A DNA stretch of 64,000 nucleotides. Source: Stenotrophomonas maltophilia (lineage in GTDB: Bacteria; Pseudomonadota; Gammaproteobacteria; Xanthomonadales; Xanthomonadaceae). The stretch lies in assembly GCF_004684085.1 (NCBI RefSeq), contig NZ_SRHZ01000038.1:1-64000 (forward strand), read 5' to 3'. This document shows, in pieces, positions 35,157 to 43,692 of the stretch (position 1 is the stretch's first letter; every line of letters begins with the position of its first letter). The position numbers and the translations under genes are program-made. Under the pieces are notes generated by a model. That model saw only the letters and a list, made by a program, of their open reading frames with translations, made no database searches and had not been told where the DNA came from.

Positions 35157-36233
35157 CTACAGCTCCACCGTCTCCCACCAGCGCGTACCCGCCTCTGGCG
35201 CCTGCATGTCCAGCGCCTCACCCATCATCGGCGTAGCCACCGGAACATTCTTCGCGGCAGCCAATGCGGTGATGCGCTCGAACGGTTGCTGCCACTCATG
35301 CATGGCCAGGTCGAAGGTGCCGTTGTGGATCGGCAACAGCCACTTGCCACGCAGGTCCAGGTGCGCCTGCAGCGTCTGTTCCGGCTGCATGTGCACGAAC
35401 GCCCAGCGCGGATCGTAAGCACCGGTCTCGATCATGGTCAGGTCAAACGGGCCGTATTTCTCGCCGATGGCCTTGAAACCATCGAAGTAGCCAGTGTCGC
35501 CGCTGAAGAAGATGCGGAAGTCGCCGTCCTGGATCACCCATGAGGCCCACAAGCTGCGATCACTGTCGCCCAGGCCACGGCCGGAAAAATGCTGGCCCGG
35601 GGTGGCGGTCAGGCGCAGGCCATTGGCCTCGGTGGATTGCCACCAGTCCAGTTGTTCGACCTTGCTGGCGTCCACGCCCCATGCAATCAGCTGGTCGCCC
35701 ACGCCGAGCGGGGCAATGAAGCGTGCGGTCTTGCCGGCCAGCTGCATCACCGCGGCATGGTCCAGGTGGTCGTAGTGGTTGTGCGAGAGGATCACGCCGG
35801 CAATCGGCGGCAGTTCGTCGATGCTGATCGGCGGTGCATGGAAGCGTGCCGGGCCCATCCACTGCACCGGCGAGGCGCGCTCGGAGAACACCGGATCGGT
35901 GAGCCAGTACTGGCCGCGCAGTTTCAGCAGGATGGTGGAGTGACCGATCCGGAACAGGCTGCGGTCCGGCGCGGCGTCCAGCGTGGCACGGTCCAGCGGC
36001 TGCACCGGGATTGGATGCGCGGGGACGGTGCCCTTGGGCTTGTTGAACAGGAACGCCCACCAGATCTCCAGGCCGTCACGCACGCCCATCGCCGGCTTCG
36101 GCAGGACGTTGCGGAACCTGCCGTCGCGGTACTGCGGCGAATCGGGGAAGTCGGGGAGGGACCAGGACTTGCAGAAGGTGTAGGCGGTCACGGCGAGGAT
36201 TCCAAGCAGGAGGACAAGGAGCAGGCGCTTCAT
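35157..36233 (-). CDS. Metallo-beta-lactamase-fold hydrolase (NAPE-PLD/UlaG-like)
   Basis: A 358-aa protein from the ATG at 36233, with an N-terminal hydrophobic anchor (MKRLLLVLLLGILAVTAY). Zinc ligands are in LSHNHYDHLDH, with further ligands in FSGDTGY and LLPIHNGTF. The order fits the NAPE-PLD-like branch of the MBL superfamily, which acts on phospholipid-type phosphodiesters, probably facing the periplasm. It is divergent from a TetR gene; two TetR-type palindromes lie in the gap. Confidence 0.86.
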   Translation of the reverse strand: MKRLLLVLLLGILAVTAYTFCKSWSLPDFPDSPQYRDGRFRNVLPKPAMGVRDGLEIWWAFLFNKPKGTVPAHPIPVQPLDRATLDAAPDRSLFRIGHSTILLKLRGQYWLTDPVFSERASPVQWMGPARFHAPPISIDELPPIAGVILSHNHYDHLDHAAVMQLAGKTARFIAPLGVGDQLIAWGVDASKVEQLDWWQSTEANGLRLTATPGQHFSGRGLGDSDRSLWASWVIQDGDFRIFFSGDTGYFDGFKAIGEKYGPFDLTMIETGAYDPRWAFVHMQPEQTLQAHLDLRGKWLLPIHNGTFDLAMHEWQQPFERITALAAAKNVPVATPMMGEALDMQAPEAGTRWWETVEL

Positions 36234-36250
36234 GGGTGACGTCCGCTGAG

Positions 36251-36266
36251 TACACTGCACAGTGTA
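36251..36266. promoter_or_regulatory. TetR-type operator 1 (perfect palindrome)
   Basis: TACACTG-CA-CAGTGTA, 16 bases, 18 bases upstream of the hydrolase start on its strand. Confidence 0.6.
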
Positions 36267-36285
36267 GTTTCGCGTTTTTCAAAAG

Positions 36286-36301
36286 TACACTGCCGGGTGT
36301 A
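36286..36301. promoter_or_regulatory. TetR-type operator 2
   Basis: TACAC-TGCCGG-GTGTA shares outer half-sites with operator 1, 35 bases away, and lies 37 bases before the TetR ATG. Confidence 0.55.
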
Positions 36302-36337
36302 AAATGGAGGCGTCCGTTCAGCTATCCGGTTTCCGCC

Positions 36338-36949
36338 ATGTCCCGTGCCCCGCAACGCCTGACCGACCGTAAACGCGAAGCCATCGTGCGCGCGGCGGTG
36401 GAGGAGTTCCGTGCGTCGGGCTACGAGGCGACCAGCATGGACCGCATCGCCGAGGCGGCCGGGGTCTCCAAGCGCACGGTCTACAACCACTTCCCGAGCA
36501 AGGAAGCGTTGTTCTCGATGATCCTGGAGGAGCTGTGGGAGCGCAGCGTGGCCAGCGACGCGTTGCCTTACCGCGCCGACCAGACGCTGCAGGCGCAACT
36601 GCTGCAGCTGGTAGGCCAGAAGCTGGAACTGCTCAGCGACGCCAACTTCATCGACCTGGCGCGGGTGGCGATGGCCGAGATCATCCATTCGCCGGAGCGG
36701 GCGCAGGCCATCGTCTGCCGCATGGGCGAGAAGGAAAGTGGCGAGAGTGCGTGGATCCGCGCGGCGATCGCCGATGGCCGGCTGCGCGAGGTCGATCCGG
36801 AATTCGCCGGCCACCAGCTGCATGGGCTGGTGAAGAGCTTTGCATTCTGGCCGCAGGTGACGATGGGGCAGGCACCGTTGAACGCACAGGAGCGAGCACG
36901 CGTGGCCGAATCGGCGGTGGCGATGTTCTTGGGTTTCTACGCGGTCTAG
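36338..36949 (+). CDS. TetR-family regulator
   Basis: A 203-aa regulator: helix-turn-helix RKREAIVRAAVEEFRASGYEATSMDRIAEAAGVSKRTVYNHFPSKEALF (about 10-60), then a helical ligand domain with a C-terminal AefR-like pattern (AGHQLHGLVKSFAFWPQV). It is divergent from the MBL-fold hydrolase and probably represses it and itself through the two palindromes between them. Its stop is interleaved with that of the EAL gene in CTAG. Confidence 0.9.
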   Translation: MSRAPQRLTDRKREAIVRAAVEEFRASGYEATSMDRIAEAAGVSKRTVYNHFPSKEALFSMILEELWERSVASDALPYRADQTLQAQLLQLVGQKLELLSDANFIDLARVAMAEIIHSPERAQAIVCRMGEKESGESAWIRAAIADGRLREVDPEFAGHQLHGLVKSFAFWPQVTMGQAPLNAQERARVAESAVAMFLGFYAV

Positions 36950-38892
36950 CTACCGGCGAACCGGCGGAACTCATCCGCCGGCAGCGCCGCCGAGTACAGA
37001 TACCCCTGGCCGACATCCACGCCCAATGCACGCAGTTTCTGTTCCTGCGCCAGGGTTTCGGTACCCTCGGCCACCACGATGGCGCCACAGCGATGTGCGA
37101 CTTCGACGATGAAGCGCACGATCGACTGCGACTTGGCGTCGGACAGCGTTGCGATCAACGCCTGCTCGATCTTGACCTCGGCGATGGCAAGCTGCGAGAG
37201 CAGGATCAGGGTCGAGTAGCCGGCACCGAAATCGTCCAGTGACAGTGTCACCTCGGCGGCCAGCAGCTGCGCGATGTTGGCATCGACCACATCGCGCTCG
37301 ACGATCTCGGTCCATTCGACGATTTCCAGGCGCAGCATCGCTCCAGGCACATCGTGCAGTGCCAGCAGCTCCTGCAGGCGCAGGCCGAAGTCGGGCAGGC
37401 GCAGGGACTCGGCTGAGACGTTGACTGCTATGGTCAGCTCGCTGCCGTCCTGATGGCAGCGCTGCAGGAAATGGATGGCTGACTGCAGCGTGGCCCATTC
37501 CAGGTCGGCCAGCCGGCCGTGCCGGCGCAGCAACGAGATCACCCGCATCGGTGCGATCAGCCGGTCCTCGCCGTCACGCATGCGCAGCAGCGCTTCGGCG
37601 CCGACCAGCTGCCGGTCCTGCAGACGATGCTTGGGTTGGTAGCACAGCGGCGCGTCGCCGTGCTGCAGCCAGTGCTCGAGTGCCCGCTCGATCAACGCAT
37701 CGATCTCGCTGTCGCGCTGCACCGGGTCGTCGAAGAACACCACGCCCGACTCGATCGCGCTCAGTGCCACGGTGATCGCGCGGAACGGGAGAGGGCCATC
37801 GTCAGCAACGGTCGGTGGCTTCAGCTCCACTACGGCGCAGCGGAACAATGGGCGGAAGCCTGGCCAATCGCGGCCGACCAGATCCGCCAGGTTGCGTGCC
37901 AGATCGGTGACCTGTGACTGCGTGCGCAGCTCGGGCAGCGAGGTGTCACGCACCAGGATCGCCAGCGCAGCATCGCCGAACTGGTAGATTTCCAGTTGAT
38001 CCACCGGTAACGAGGGCAGCAGCTGATGCACTTCGTCGGTGCTGTCGTGCCGCCACAGACCGTTGTCCTGCAACGGCCCATAGCGCAGGCGAAGGTCGCG
38101 CAGGTTGCCCATCTCGGCCACCACCAGGCAGGCTTTCCCGGCGCCGTCGTTGTCGCGCCAGTAGTGCTTCAACCGCTCGCCGAGCGCGCGCATGTTGGGC
38201 AGGCCGCTGATCGGATCGATGCGCAGCCAGGCCTGTTCGCGCTGGCGCTGCGCATCGATCTGCGCATCGTTGTAGACCAGGGCGAACACCGCGCCAAGCA
38301 CCAGCAACGACACCGGCAGTGCCAGCAGGCGCTGTATCGTCAGCTCCGCCACCGGCAGGTGCTCGGCACCGATGATTGCCACGCCCAGTGCCAGGCCAAG
38401 CGCGGTCACGGCGATGCGTACGGCCCAGGTCTGCAGGATCATCCGCGGTGACAGCTCTCCCAGCATGCGCGGGTGCAGGCGACTGCGCAGCCAGACGCCC
38501 GCCATCATCTGCAGCGTGGCCTCGAGGCTGGCCGGCAGGAAGTACTGGGTACCTGCGAACTGGTAGCGGGCCAGCAGGCTGGCGCCCAGGCAGGCCAGGC
38601 CGCCGCGCCAGCCTCCGAGCAGGCCACTGATCAGCAGGATGTCGAAGCCGAGGTTGAGCTTGACCACGCCCTGGGTATAACCGGCGACGAACCAGGCGTT
38701 GAACAGGTAGATCAGGCCCAGCGCCACCCCCACGTACAGGCGGCGGCCTTCAATGGCGTGGCCGGCGCGGCGGGTGGCGATCAGCAGCACGCCGATCATG
38801 CCGATCACCGCCGTGGCCTGCAGCAGGTACAGCGGCAGGCTGGGCAGGGCACTGTCCAGGACCTGGGCCGAGACCCGTGAAAGCGCATCCAT
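36946..38892 (-). CDS. Membrane-bound EAL-domain protein with 5TM-LYT sensor
   Basis: A 648-aa protein. Five or six N-terminal membrane helices (about 15-205) include a 5TMR-LYT-like segment (LGFDILLISGLLGGWRGGLACLGASLLARYQFAGTQYFLP). A middle region (220-390) in the place of a GGDEF domain lacks the GGDEF motif. The C-terminal EAL domain (about 395-640) has GAEALLRM, LDDFGAGYST, VKIEQ (VKID in most active enzymes), VAEGTET and GQGYLYSAALP. Most metal ligands remain, so c-di-GMP hydrolysis or binding is possible but the VKIE change makes activity uncertain. Confidence 0.88.
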   Translation of the reverse strand: MDALSRVSAQVLDSALPSLPLYLLQATAVIGMIGVLLIATRRAGHAIEGRRLYVGVALGLIYLFNAWFVAGYTQGVVKLNLGFDILLISGLLGGWRGGLACLGASLLARYQFAGTQYFLPASLEATLQMMAGVWLRSRLHPRMLGELSPRMILQTWAVRIAVTALGLALGVAIIGAEHLPVAELTIQRLLALPVSLLVLGAVFALVYNDAQIDAQRQREQAWLRIDPISGLPNMRALGERLKHYWRDNDGAGKACLVVAEMGNLRDLRLRYGPLQDNGLWRHDSTDEVHQLLPSLPVDQLEIYQFGDAALAILVRDTSLPELRTQSQVTDLARNLADLVGRDWPGFRPLFRCAVVELKPPTVADDGPLPFRAITVALSAIESGVVFFDDPVQRDSEIDALIERALEHWLQHGDAPLCYQPKHRLQDRQLVGAEALLRMRDGEDRLIAPMRVISLLRRHGRLADLEWATLQSAIHFLQRCHQDGSELTIAVNVSAESLRLPDFGLRLQELLALHDVPGAMLRLEIVEWTEIVERDVVDANIAQLLAAEVTLSLDDFGAGYSTLILLSQLAIAEVKIEQALIATLSDAKSQSIVRFIVEVAHRCGAIVVAEGTETLAQEQKLRALGVDVGQGYLYSAALPADEFRRFAGS

Positions 38893-38955
38893 AGCAGGTT
38901 CCCGCCTGTGACCGACGGCCAGTGACCCGCAGCGTAGTCGCAGCAGGGCGGAGGT

Positions 38956-39858
38956 TCAATTACATCGGCCACCTTCGGGCAGGAGGTGCTCGGCCATGAA
39001 ATCGACAAACGCGCGCACGCGCGGCTGCTGATGGCGATGGCTTGGCCAGAGTGCCCAGAAGGTGCTTTGTTCGGTGTTCCAATCATCCAGAACGCTGACG
39101 AGCTCACCGCGGTCGAGCGCATCGCGCGTGGCGAAGTCGGGCAGGCATGCGATGCCATGGCCATCAACGGCCATGTGCAGGATCGTCTCGAGATGATTGG
39201 CGGTCATTGCGGCGGTCAGCCGCGTCTCATGGCTTCCCTCATGCGCGTGCAGCGGCCAACGTTCGATCAGGCCGGTGCCGGGAAAGCGATGGAGAAGGCA
39301 TGCGTGACCGCTCAGCTCGTCCGGGTGCTGTGGCGTGCCGCGTTTGGCGAAGTAGGCCGGCGCCCCGACGCACAACAGCCGGGTACTGCCGAGGTTGCGG
39401 CCGTGCAGCCTGGAGTCGGCAGGGCTGCCTGTGCGGACGACGGCGTCGAAGCCTTCCTCGATGACATCGACAAGACGGTCGCTGAAGTGCAGGTCGAGTT
39501 CGATGGCGGGGAAGCGGTGCGCAAACGCCGAAAGCACCGGCAGCATCAGCCCGCTGGCGAGTGGAAGACTGACCTTCAGGCGACCGCTGGGCGCGGCTTG
39601 GGCGTCGGTCAGTTCGCGCTCTGCCGCGGCGACCTCGATCATGATGCGACGGCAACGTTCAAGGAACTGCTCGCCTTCGGCCGTGAGGCTGACACTGCGG
39701 GTATTACGGTTCAGGAGGCGCGCGCCCAGGCGCTCCTCCAGCCGGGCGATGGTCTTGCTTGCCGCCGAAGGGGTGATGCCACGCTGTCGCGCTGCGGCGG
39801 CGAAGCTGCGTGACTCGGACACCAGAACGAAGAGGCTGAGACCGGCAAAGCTGTCCAT
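38956..39858 (-). CDS. LysR-family regulator
   Basis: A 300-aa LysR protein. The ATG at 39858 starts MDSFAGLSLFVLVSESRSFAAAARQRGITPSAASKTIARLEERLG. The effector domain follows (about 90-290). It is divergent from the MFS exporter and its control region holds an ATGAC-N6-GTCAT repeat, so it probably governs that pump. Confidence 0.92.
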   Translation of the reverse strand: MDSFAGLSLFVLVSESRSFAAAARQRGITPSAASKTIARLEERLGARLLNRNTRSVSLTAEGEQFLERCRRIMIEVAAAERELTDAQAAPSGRLKVSLPLASGLMLPVLSAFAHRFPAIELDLHFSDRLVDVIEEGFDAVVRTGSPADSRLHGRNLGSTRLLCVGAPAYFAKRGTPQHPDELSGHACLLHRFPGTGLIERWPLHAHEGSHETRLTAAMTANHLETILHMAVDGHGIACLPDFATRDALDRGELVSVLDDWNTEQSTFWALWPSHRHQQPRVRAFVDFMAEHLLPEGGRCN

Positions 39859-39871
39859 GACGTGGCCATTG

Positions 39872-39887
39872 ATGACGTTTATGTCAT
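39872..39887. promoter_or_regulatory. Inverted repeat between LysR and MFS genes
   Basis: ATGAC-GTTTAT-GTCAT, 14 bases upstream of the LysR start on its strand; a candidate autoregulatory site. Confidence 0.45.
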
Positions 39888-39978
39888 TAAAGCATGGACC
39901 TGTTGGCGGATTCTTCCGCAATAGCGTCGCCGATAGCATCAATGCGGTGGCGCTTGGCCACGCTGGAGCTTCCTCGAC

Positions 39979-41490
39979 ATGTCTGTTGCCTCTGCTGAGA
40001 CGGCCGGTTCATCACGCCTTGGGCTGGTGTTCGCGGGCTGCCTGACGGCGCTCACCATTCCCCTGAGCATTGCCAGCCCCGCGGTGGGTATTCCTGCCAT
40101 CCGCGCCGCGCTGGGTGGCTCGCCCGCAGAGTTGTCCTGGATCATCAACGCCTACCTGTTGACCTACGGCTGCACCACGCTGGTGGCCGGCGGACTGGCC
40201 GATCTGCATGGCCGACGCCGGATCTGGATTCTGGGAGGCGTGTTGTTTGCGATCGTCACCGGTCTGATTCCCTTGATGCCCGATGTGGCATGGATCAATG
40301 TACTGAGACTGCTGCAGGGGATGGCGGCGTCGGCAGCATTTGCCGGTGCGATGGCGTCGTTGGCGCAGGAGTTCGACGGTCCGGCGCGGGCCAGGGTGTT
40401 CAGCCTGATCGGCACCACCTTTGGCGCAGGAGCCGCAGGTGGTCCTCTGCTGGCAGGCGGGCTGATCGATGCGCTGGGCTGGGAATGGGTGTTTTTCGTG
40501 CCTGCGTTGCTGGCCGCCCTGACGGTGCCCTTGGTTGCCGTGTCGTCCGTCGAATCGAGAAACGCCGGTTCGCCGCGACTGGATTGGCTGGGGGCCGCCA
40601 CCTTCATGCTGGCGCTGGGTTCACTCACCTACGCCATGATCCTGCTTCCGGAACGCGGTCCCTTGCACCCGCAGACGCTTGCACTGCTGCTGCTCTCGGT
40701 GGTGTTGCTGGCCGTGTTCGTTGCCGTGGAGCGTTCCCATCGAACGCCCTTGCTGGACCTCGGGCTGTTCCGCAACCGGCGCTTTGTCGGCGTGCAGATT
40801 CTCGCTGCGGCCCCCGCGTTCTCCTACGTCGTCCTTCTGGTCGTACTACCGGCCGGCTTCATCGGTGTCGAAGGTCTGCGGCCAACCGACGCCGGACTGG
40901 CAATGGCAGCACTGTCCGGTCCATTGCTGGTTGTTCCCCTGATGGCAGGCTACCTGCTGCGCTGGATTCCGGCGCGGGCACTGTGCTGCGCGGGCCTGCT
41001 GATTGGAGCGCTTGGACTGGCATGGCTGGCGCAGGTGTTCCAACTTCCGTCGGTGCGCTGGATGCCGATGCTGGTCATCGGAATCGGCATCGGCCTTCCC
41101 TGGGGGATCATGGATGGCCTGGCGGTCAGCGTGGTCGGCAAAGAGCAGGCGGGCATGGCTGCTGGCATCTTCAATGCGATGCGATTGGCTGGCGATGCGA
41201 TAGCCCTGGCGCTTGTCGGCATCATGCTCTCGGCGCGGATCGGCGGAAGCATGGCGCTGGAGGCCGGCGTCGTGGCCCGTGCCGCTGTGCACAGGCTGTC
41301 CATGGGCGACCTTGCGGGAACGGCGGAGGCATTGCCTGGCGTTTCCAGAACAGTGCTGGCCCAGGCCTACATGGAGGCCGTCCGTGGCCAGCTGTTTGTC
41401 CTGGCGATGGCGACCGTGCTGACCGCCATCGTGCTTGGGTACCTGTTGCGCGAAGAGGTTGTGCCTGGCCTGCGCAGGGGCGGTCAGTAG
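39979..41490 (+). CDS. MFS drug exporter, DHA2 (14-TM) type
   Basis: A 503-aa transporter with about 14 hydrophobic helices. WIINAYLLTYGCTTLVAGGLADLHGRRRIWILGG is the conserved first-loop motif of DHA2/QacA-type pumps, and VLRLLQGMAASAAFAGAMASLAQEF and GAGAAGGPLLAGGLIDALGWEWVFFV follow. It exports a small molecule with proton exchange. Its stop overlaps the convergent SDR gene by seven bases. Confidence 0.92.
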   Translation: MSVASAETAGSSRLGLVFAGCLTALTIPLSIASPAVGIPAIRAALGGSPAELSWIINAYLLTYGCTTLVAGGLADLHGRRRIWILGGVLFAIVTGLIPLMPDVAWINVLRLLQGMAASAAFAGAMASLAQEFDGPARARVFSLIGTTFGAGAAGGPLLAGGLIDALGWEWVFFVPALLAALTVPLVAVSSVESRNAGSPRLDWLGAATFMLALGSLTYAMILLPERGPLHPQTLALLLLSVVLLAVFVAVERSHRTPLLDLGLFRNRRFVGVQILAAAPAFSYVVLLVVLPAGFIGVEGLRPTDAGLAMAALSGPLLVVPLMAGYLLRWIPARALCCAGLLIGALGLAWLAQVFQLPSVRWMPMLVIGIGIGLPWGIMDGLAVSVVGKEQAGMAAGIFNAMRLAGDAIALALVGIMLSARIGGSMALEAGVVARAAVHRLSMGDLAGTAEALPGVSRTVLAQAYMEAVRGQLFVLAMATVLTAIVLGYLLREEVVPGLRRGGQ

Positions 41491-42200
41491 CGCGGGTCGG
41501 CGATGGCTGGCAGCACCAGTTCGCGCACGAAGCCGGACGGAGACAGCTGCAGCAACGCGCGCACCATCGCCACAACGTCATGCACCGGCACCAGTGCGCC
41601 GTCACCGCGCGCTGCGGCCTCTGCAACCGGCACCGACAGTGCATCGTCGGTGTTGAGGTAGCCCAGCTGCAGGCTGGTCACCGCCAGGCGGCGATCGCGG
41701 AAACCCTCTCGCAGTGCATCGGCGATGCCGTTGAGCGCGAACTTGGATGCGCCGAACGCCACTTCCGGGCGGCCGCTGCGTGGCAGTGCCGAGGTCGAGC
41801 CGGTCAGCACCAGCTGCGGGCGTGGCGCGCCGAGCACTCGCGGCAGCAGGCGCTGCAGCAGCACCAGGGTGGCAGTGATGTTGACGTCGACCAGTTGGGT
41901 GAGCGCGGCATCGCTCTCGTCGAGGAAGGCGTACTCGTCGCTGAAGGCGGTGTCTTCCCAGATGCCCAGGTTGTGGATCAGCACATCCAGATCGGCCGGT
42001 GCCTGCGCTGCGATGTGATTGGCAGCCAGAGTGGGCTGGGACAGATCGGCTTCGATCCACTGCAGAGTGACACCCTCGGGGCATTCAAGATCGCGTGGAC
42101 GGTTGCGCGAAACGCCGATGACGGTGTCGCCCGCACTGCACAGGCCTTCCACGAACGCCCGACCGAGGCCCCTGCTGGCGCCGATGACCATCAATTTCAT
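41484..42200 (-). CDS. SDR-fold protein with Phe at the catalytic Tyr
   Basis: A 238-aa short-chain dehydrogenase-like protein. The cofactor site is VIGASRGLGRAFVEGL, followed by IHNLGIW and the Ser in LTGSTSALP. The usual YxxxK is FGASK, with Phe in place of the catalytic Tyr. It may be inactive as a reductase or use another residue. Confidence 0.85.
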   Translation of the reverse strand: MKLMVIGASRGLGRAFVEGLCSAGDTVIGVSRNRPRDLECPEGVTLQWIEADLSQPTLAANHIAAQAPADLDVLIHNLGIWEDTAFSDEYAFLDESDAALTQLVDVNITATLVLLQRLLPRVLGAPRPQLVLTGSTSALPRSGRPEVAFGASKFALNGIADALREGFRDRRLAVTSLQLGYLNTDDALSVPVAEAAARGDGALVPVHDVVAMVRALLQLSPSGFVRELVLPAIADPRY

Positions 42201-42228
42201 GTTGCTTCCTTGTTGTACTGCGGCGGCC

Positions 42229-42957
42229 TCAGTCGGCCGCCAGAACGGTGTCCCAATCGGCGAACGCGCGCAGGCCGCTGCGTTCGGCGGTAATGATCGA
42301 GGCGGAATTGTCGAGCTGGCAGCGGTACTGCGGCTGCAGCCCGGCTGTCTGCGCGCACGCGGCCATGACGTGCACCAGATGGCGTGCGTGCCCGCGGCCG
42401 CGGGCTTCGGGAAGGGTCAGGACGCCCATGTCGGCAAGGGCGGGATCAAGGCTCCACGGATACATGCTTCCGGCGGCAAGCAGCCGCTCGCCATCGAAGG
42501 CGCCGAACACCTGCCAGTGGTCCAGTTCGACCCACGCGGCATCCAGATCCTCCGCGCTCGCGCTGGCCTGGAACACGTCGAACGCGGCTGCGTCGGCCGG
42601 GTCGAGGCGGCGGACATGTGGCGGTGCAGGGCGCTCGGCCAGGGCTGCAAGTTCTGCGGCAGGGAAGTAGAAGACACGATCCGCACCATGCGTGCGCTGG
42701 CCGAGCTGCTGCAGGCGCTGCTGCAGCTGCGCCAGTGTCCAGTGCGGCTGCGCGTGCAATTGCAGGCGAGCGGCCATGGCAGGGCGCAGCAGTGCGCGCG
42801 CGGGGCCCGCGACTGGCTGCAGCAGCATGCCGTCCTCGCCCTCATCGAAATCATCGCTGCACGCCAGCTGCAGCTGTGGATCGTCCTGTAGCGTGCGCTG
42901 GCCGCAGAACACGCCGCGCCAGGTTGCATCGATCAACGGGGCAAACACATCATCCAT
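42229..42957 (-). CDS. GNAT-family acetyltransferase with an extra N-terminal domain
   Basis: A 242-aa protein. The first 120 residues are helical and Gln/Leu-rich without a known domain. The GNAT core follows (125-240) with LDHWQVFGAFDGERLLAAGSMY, LADMGVLTLPEARGRGHARHLVHVMAA (acetyl-CoA site) and ITAERSGLRAFADWD. It lies 14 bases after the ArsR-rhodanese gene on the same strand. Confidence 0.8.
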   Translation of the reverse strand: MDDVFAPLIDATWRGVFCGQRTLQDDPQLQLACSDDFDEGEDGMLLQPVAGPARALLRPAMAARLQLHAQPHWTLAQLQQRLQQLGQRTHGADRVFYFPAAELAALAERPAPPHVRRLDPADAAAFDVFQASASAEDLDAAWVELDHWQVFGAFDGERLLAAGSMYPWSLDPALADMGVLTLPEARGRGHARHLVHVMAACAQTAGLQPQYRCQLDNSASIITAERSGLRAFADWDTVLAAD

Positions 42958-42971
42958 GACCGGTGTCTCGC

Positions 42972-43637
42972 TCAGTGCCGGGGCAGGTCCACCTGCAGGC
43001 CGGCGGCCTTCCATTCGGGGTAACCGGCAGCGAGCCGCTGCGCGGTCAGTCCGGCCTCGCGTAGCATCGCCACCGCATCGTTGGACAGCACGCAGTAGGG
43101 ACCGCGGCAGTACGCGACAATGTGGACGGCACGCGGCAGTTCGTCCATCCGTGCACGCAGTTCCGTAACGGGAATGTTCAGCGCGCCGGGCAGGTGGCCC
43201 AGATCGAATTCCTCGCGCGGCCGCACATCCAGCAGCACCACGCTGCTGCGCTGCTCGAGCAGCTGTTCCACGGTGAGGCCTTCCAGCGCATCGCGACGTT
43301 GCAGGCTGTCGTGGATCACGCCCTGCATCTCGCTGCGCTGGTGGTCGGCATAGTCGCGCAGCGCGGCCAGCAGGTTGCCCAGGGGGCCATCACCACTGCG
43401 GTAGAGGATGCGCTTGCCATCGCGGCGGGTCTGCACCAGGCCGGCACGACGCAGCTGCTGCAGGTGCTGGGAGGTATTGGCCACCGACAGCCCGGTCAGT
43501 TCGGCCAGGCGCTCCACCGCGCGCTCGCCCTGGGCGATGTGCTCCAGCAGGGCCAAGCGATGCGGGTGGCCAAGGGTACGGGCGATCTCGGCCAAGGCCT
43601 CCAGTGGCGAGGGGGTTGGCTCGGTTGCAGCGTTCAT
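42972..43637 (-). CDS. ArsR-rhodanese fusion regulator
   Basis: A 221-aa protein. The N-terminal ArsR winged helix (about 10-95) has HPHRLALLEHIAQGERAVERLAELTGLSVANTSQHLQQLRRAGLV. The C-terminal rhodanese domain (about 115-220) has VVLLDVRPREEFDLGHLPGALNIP and the active loop YCRGPYC with two cysteines. This fusion is known in sulfur-responsive repressors. A TTCAA-N8-TTGAA site lies in the divergent gap. Confidence 0.9.
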   Translation of the reverse strand: MNAATEPTPSPLEALAEIARTLGHPHRLALLEHIAQGERAVERLAELTGLSVANTSQHLQQLRRAGLVQTRRDGKRILYRSGDGPLGNLLAALRDYADHQRSEMQGVIHDSLQRRDALEGLTVEQLLEQRSSVVLLDVRPREEFDLGHLPGALNIPVTELRARMDELPRAVHIVAYCRGPYCVLSNDAVAMLREAGLTAQRLAAGYPEWKAAGLQVDLPRH

Positions 43638-43664
43638 GCAGGCCACGCTAGCATCGCTCTATCA

Positions 43665-43682
43665 TTCAAGCAAATAATTGAA
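43665..43682. promoter_or_regulatory. Candidate ArsR-rhodanese operator
   Basis: TTCAA-GCAAATAA-TTGAA overlaps the likely ribosome-binding region of the DUF2938 gene and lies 28 bases before the ArsR-rhodanese start. Confidence 0.5.
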
Positions 43683-43692
43683 GGTATGCGAT

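Noticed and set aside
40290-42293. 667-codon plus-strand frame over the MFS and SDR genes
   Set aside because: It is in a different frame from the MFS gene and antisense to the SDR; low-complexity and without motifs.
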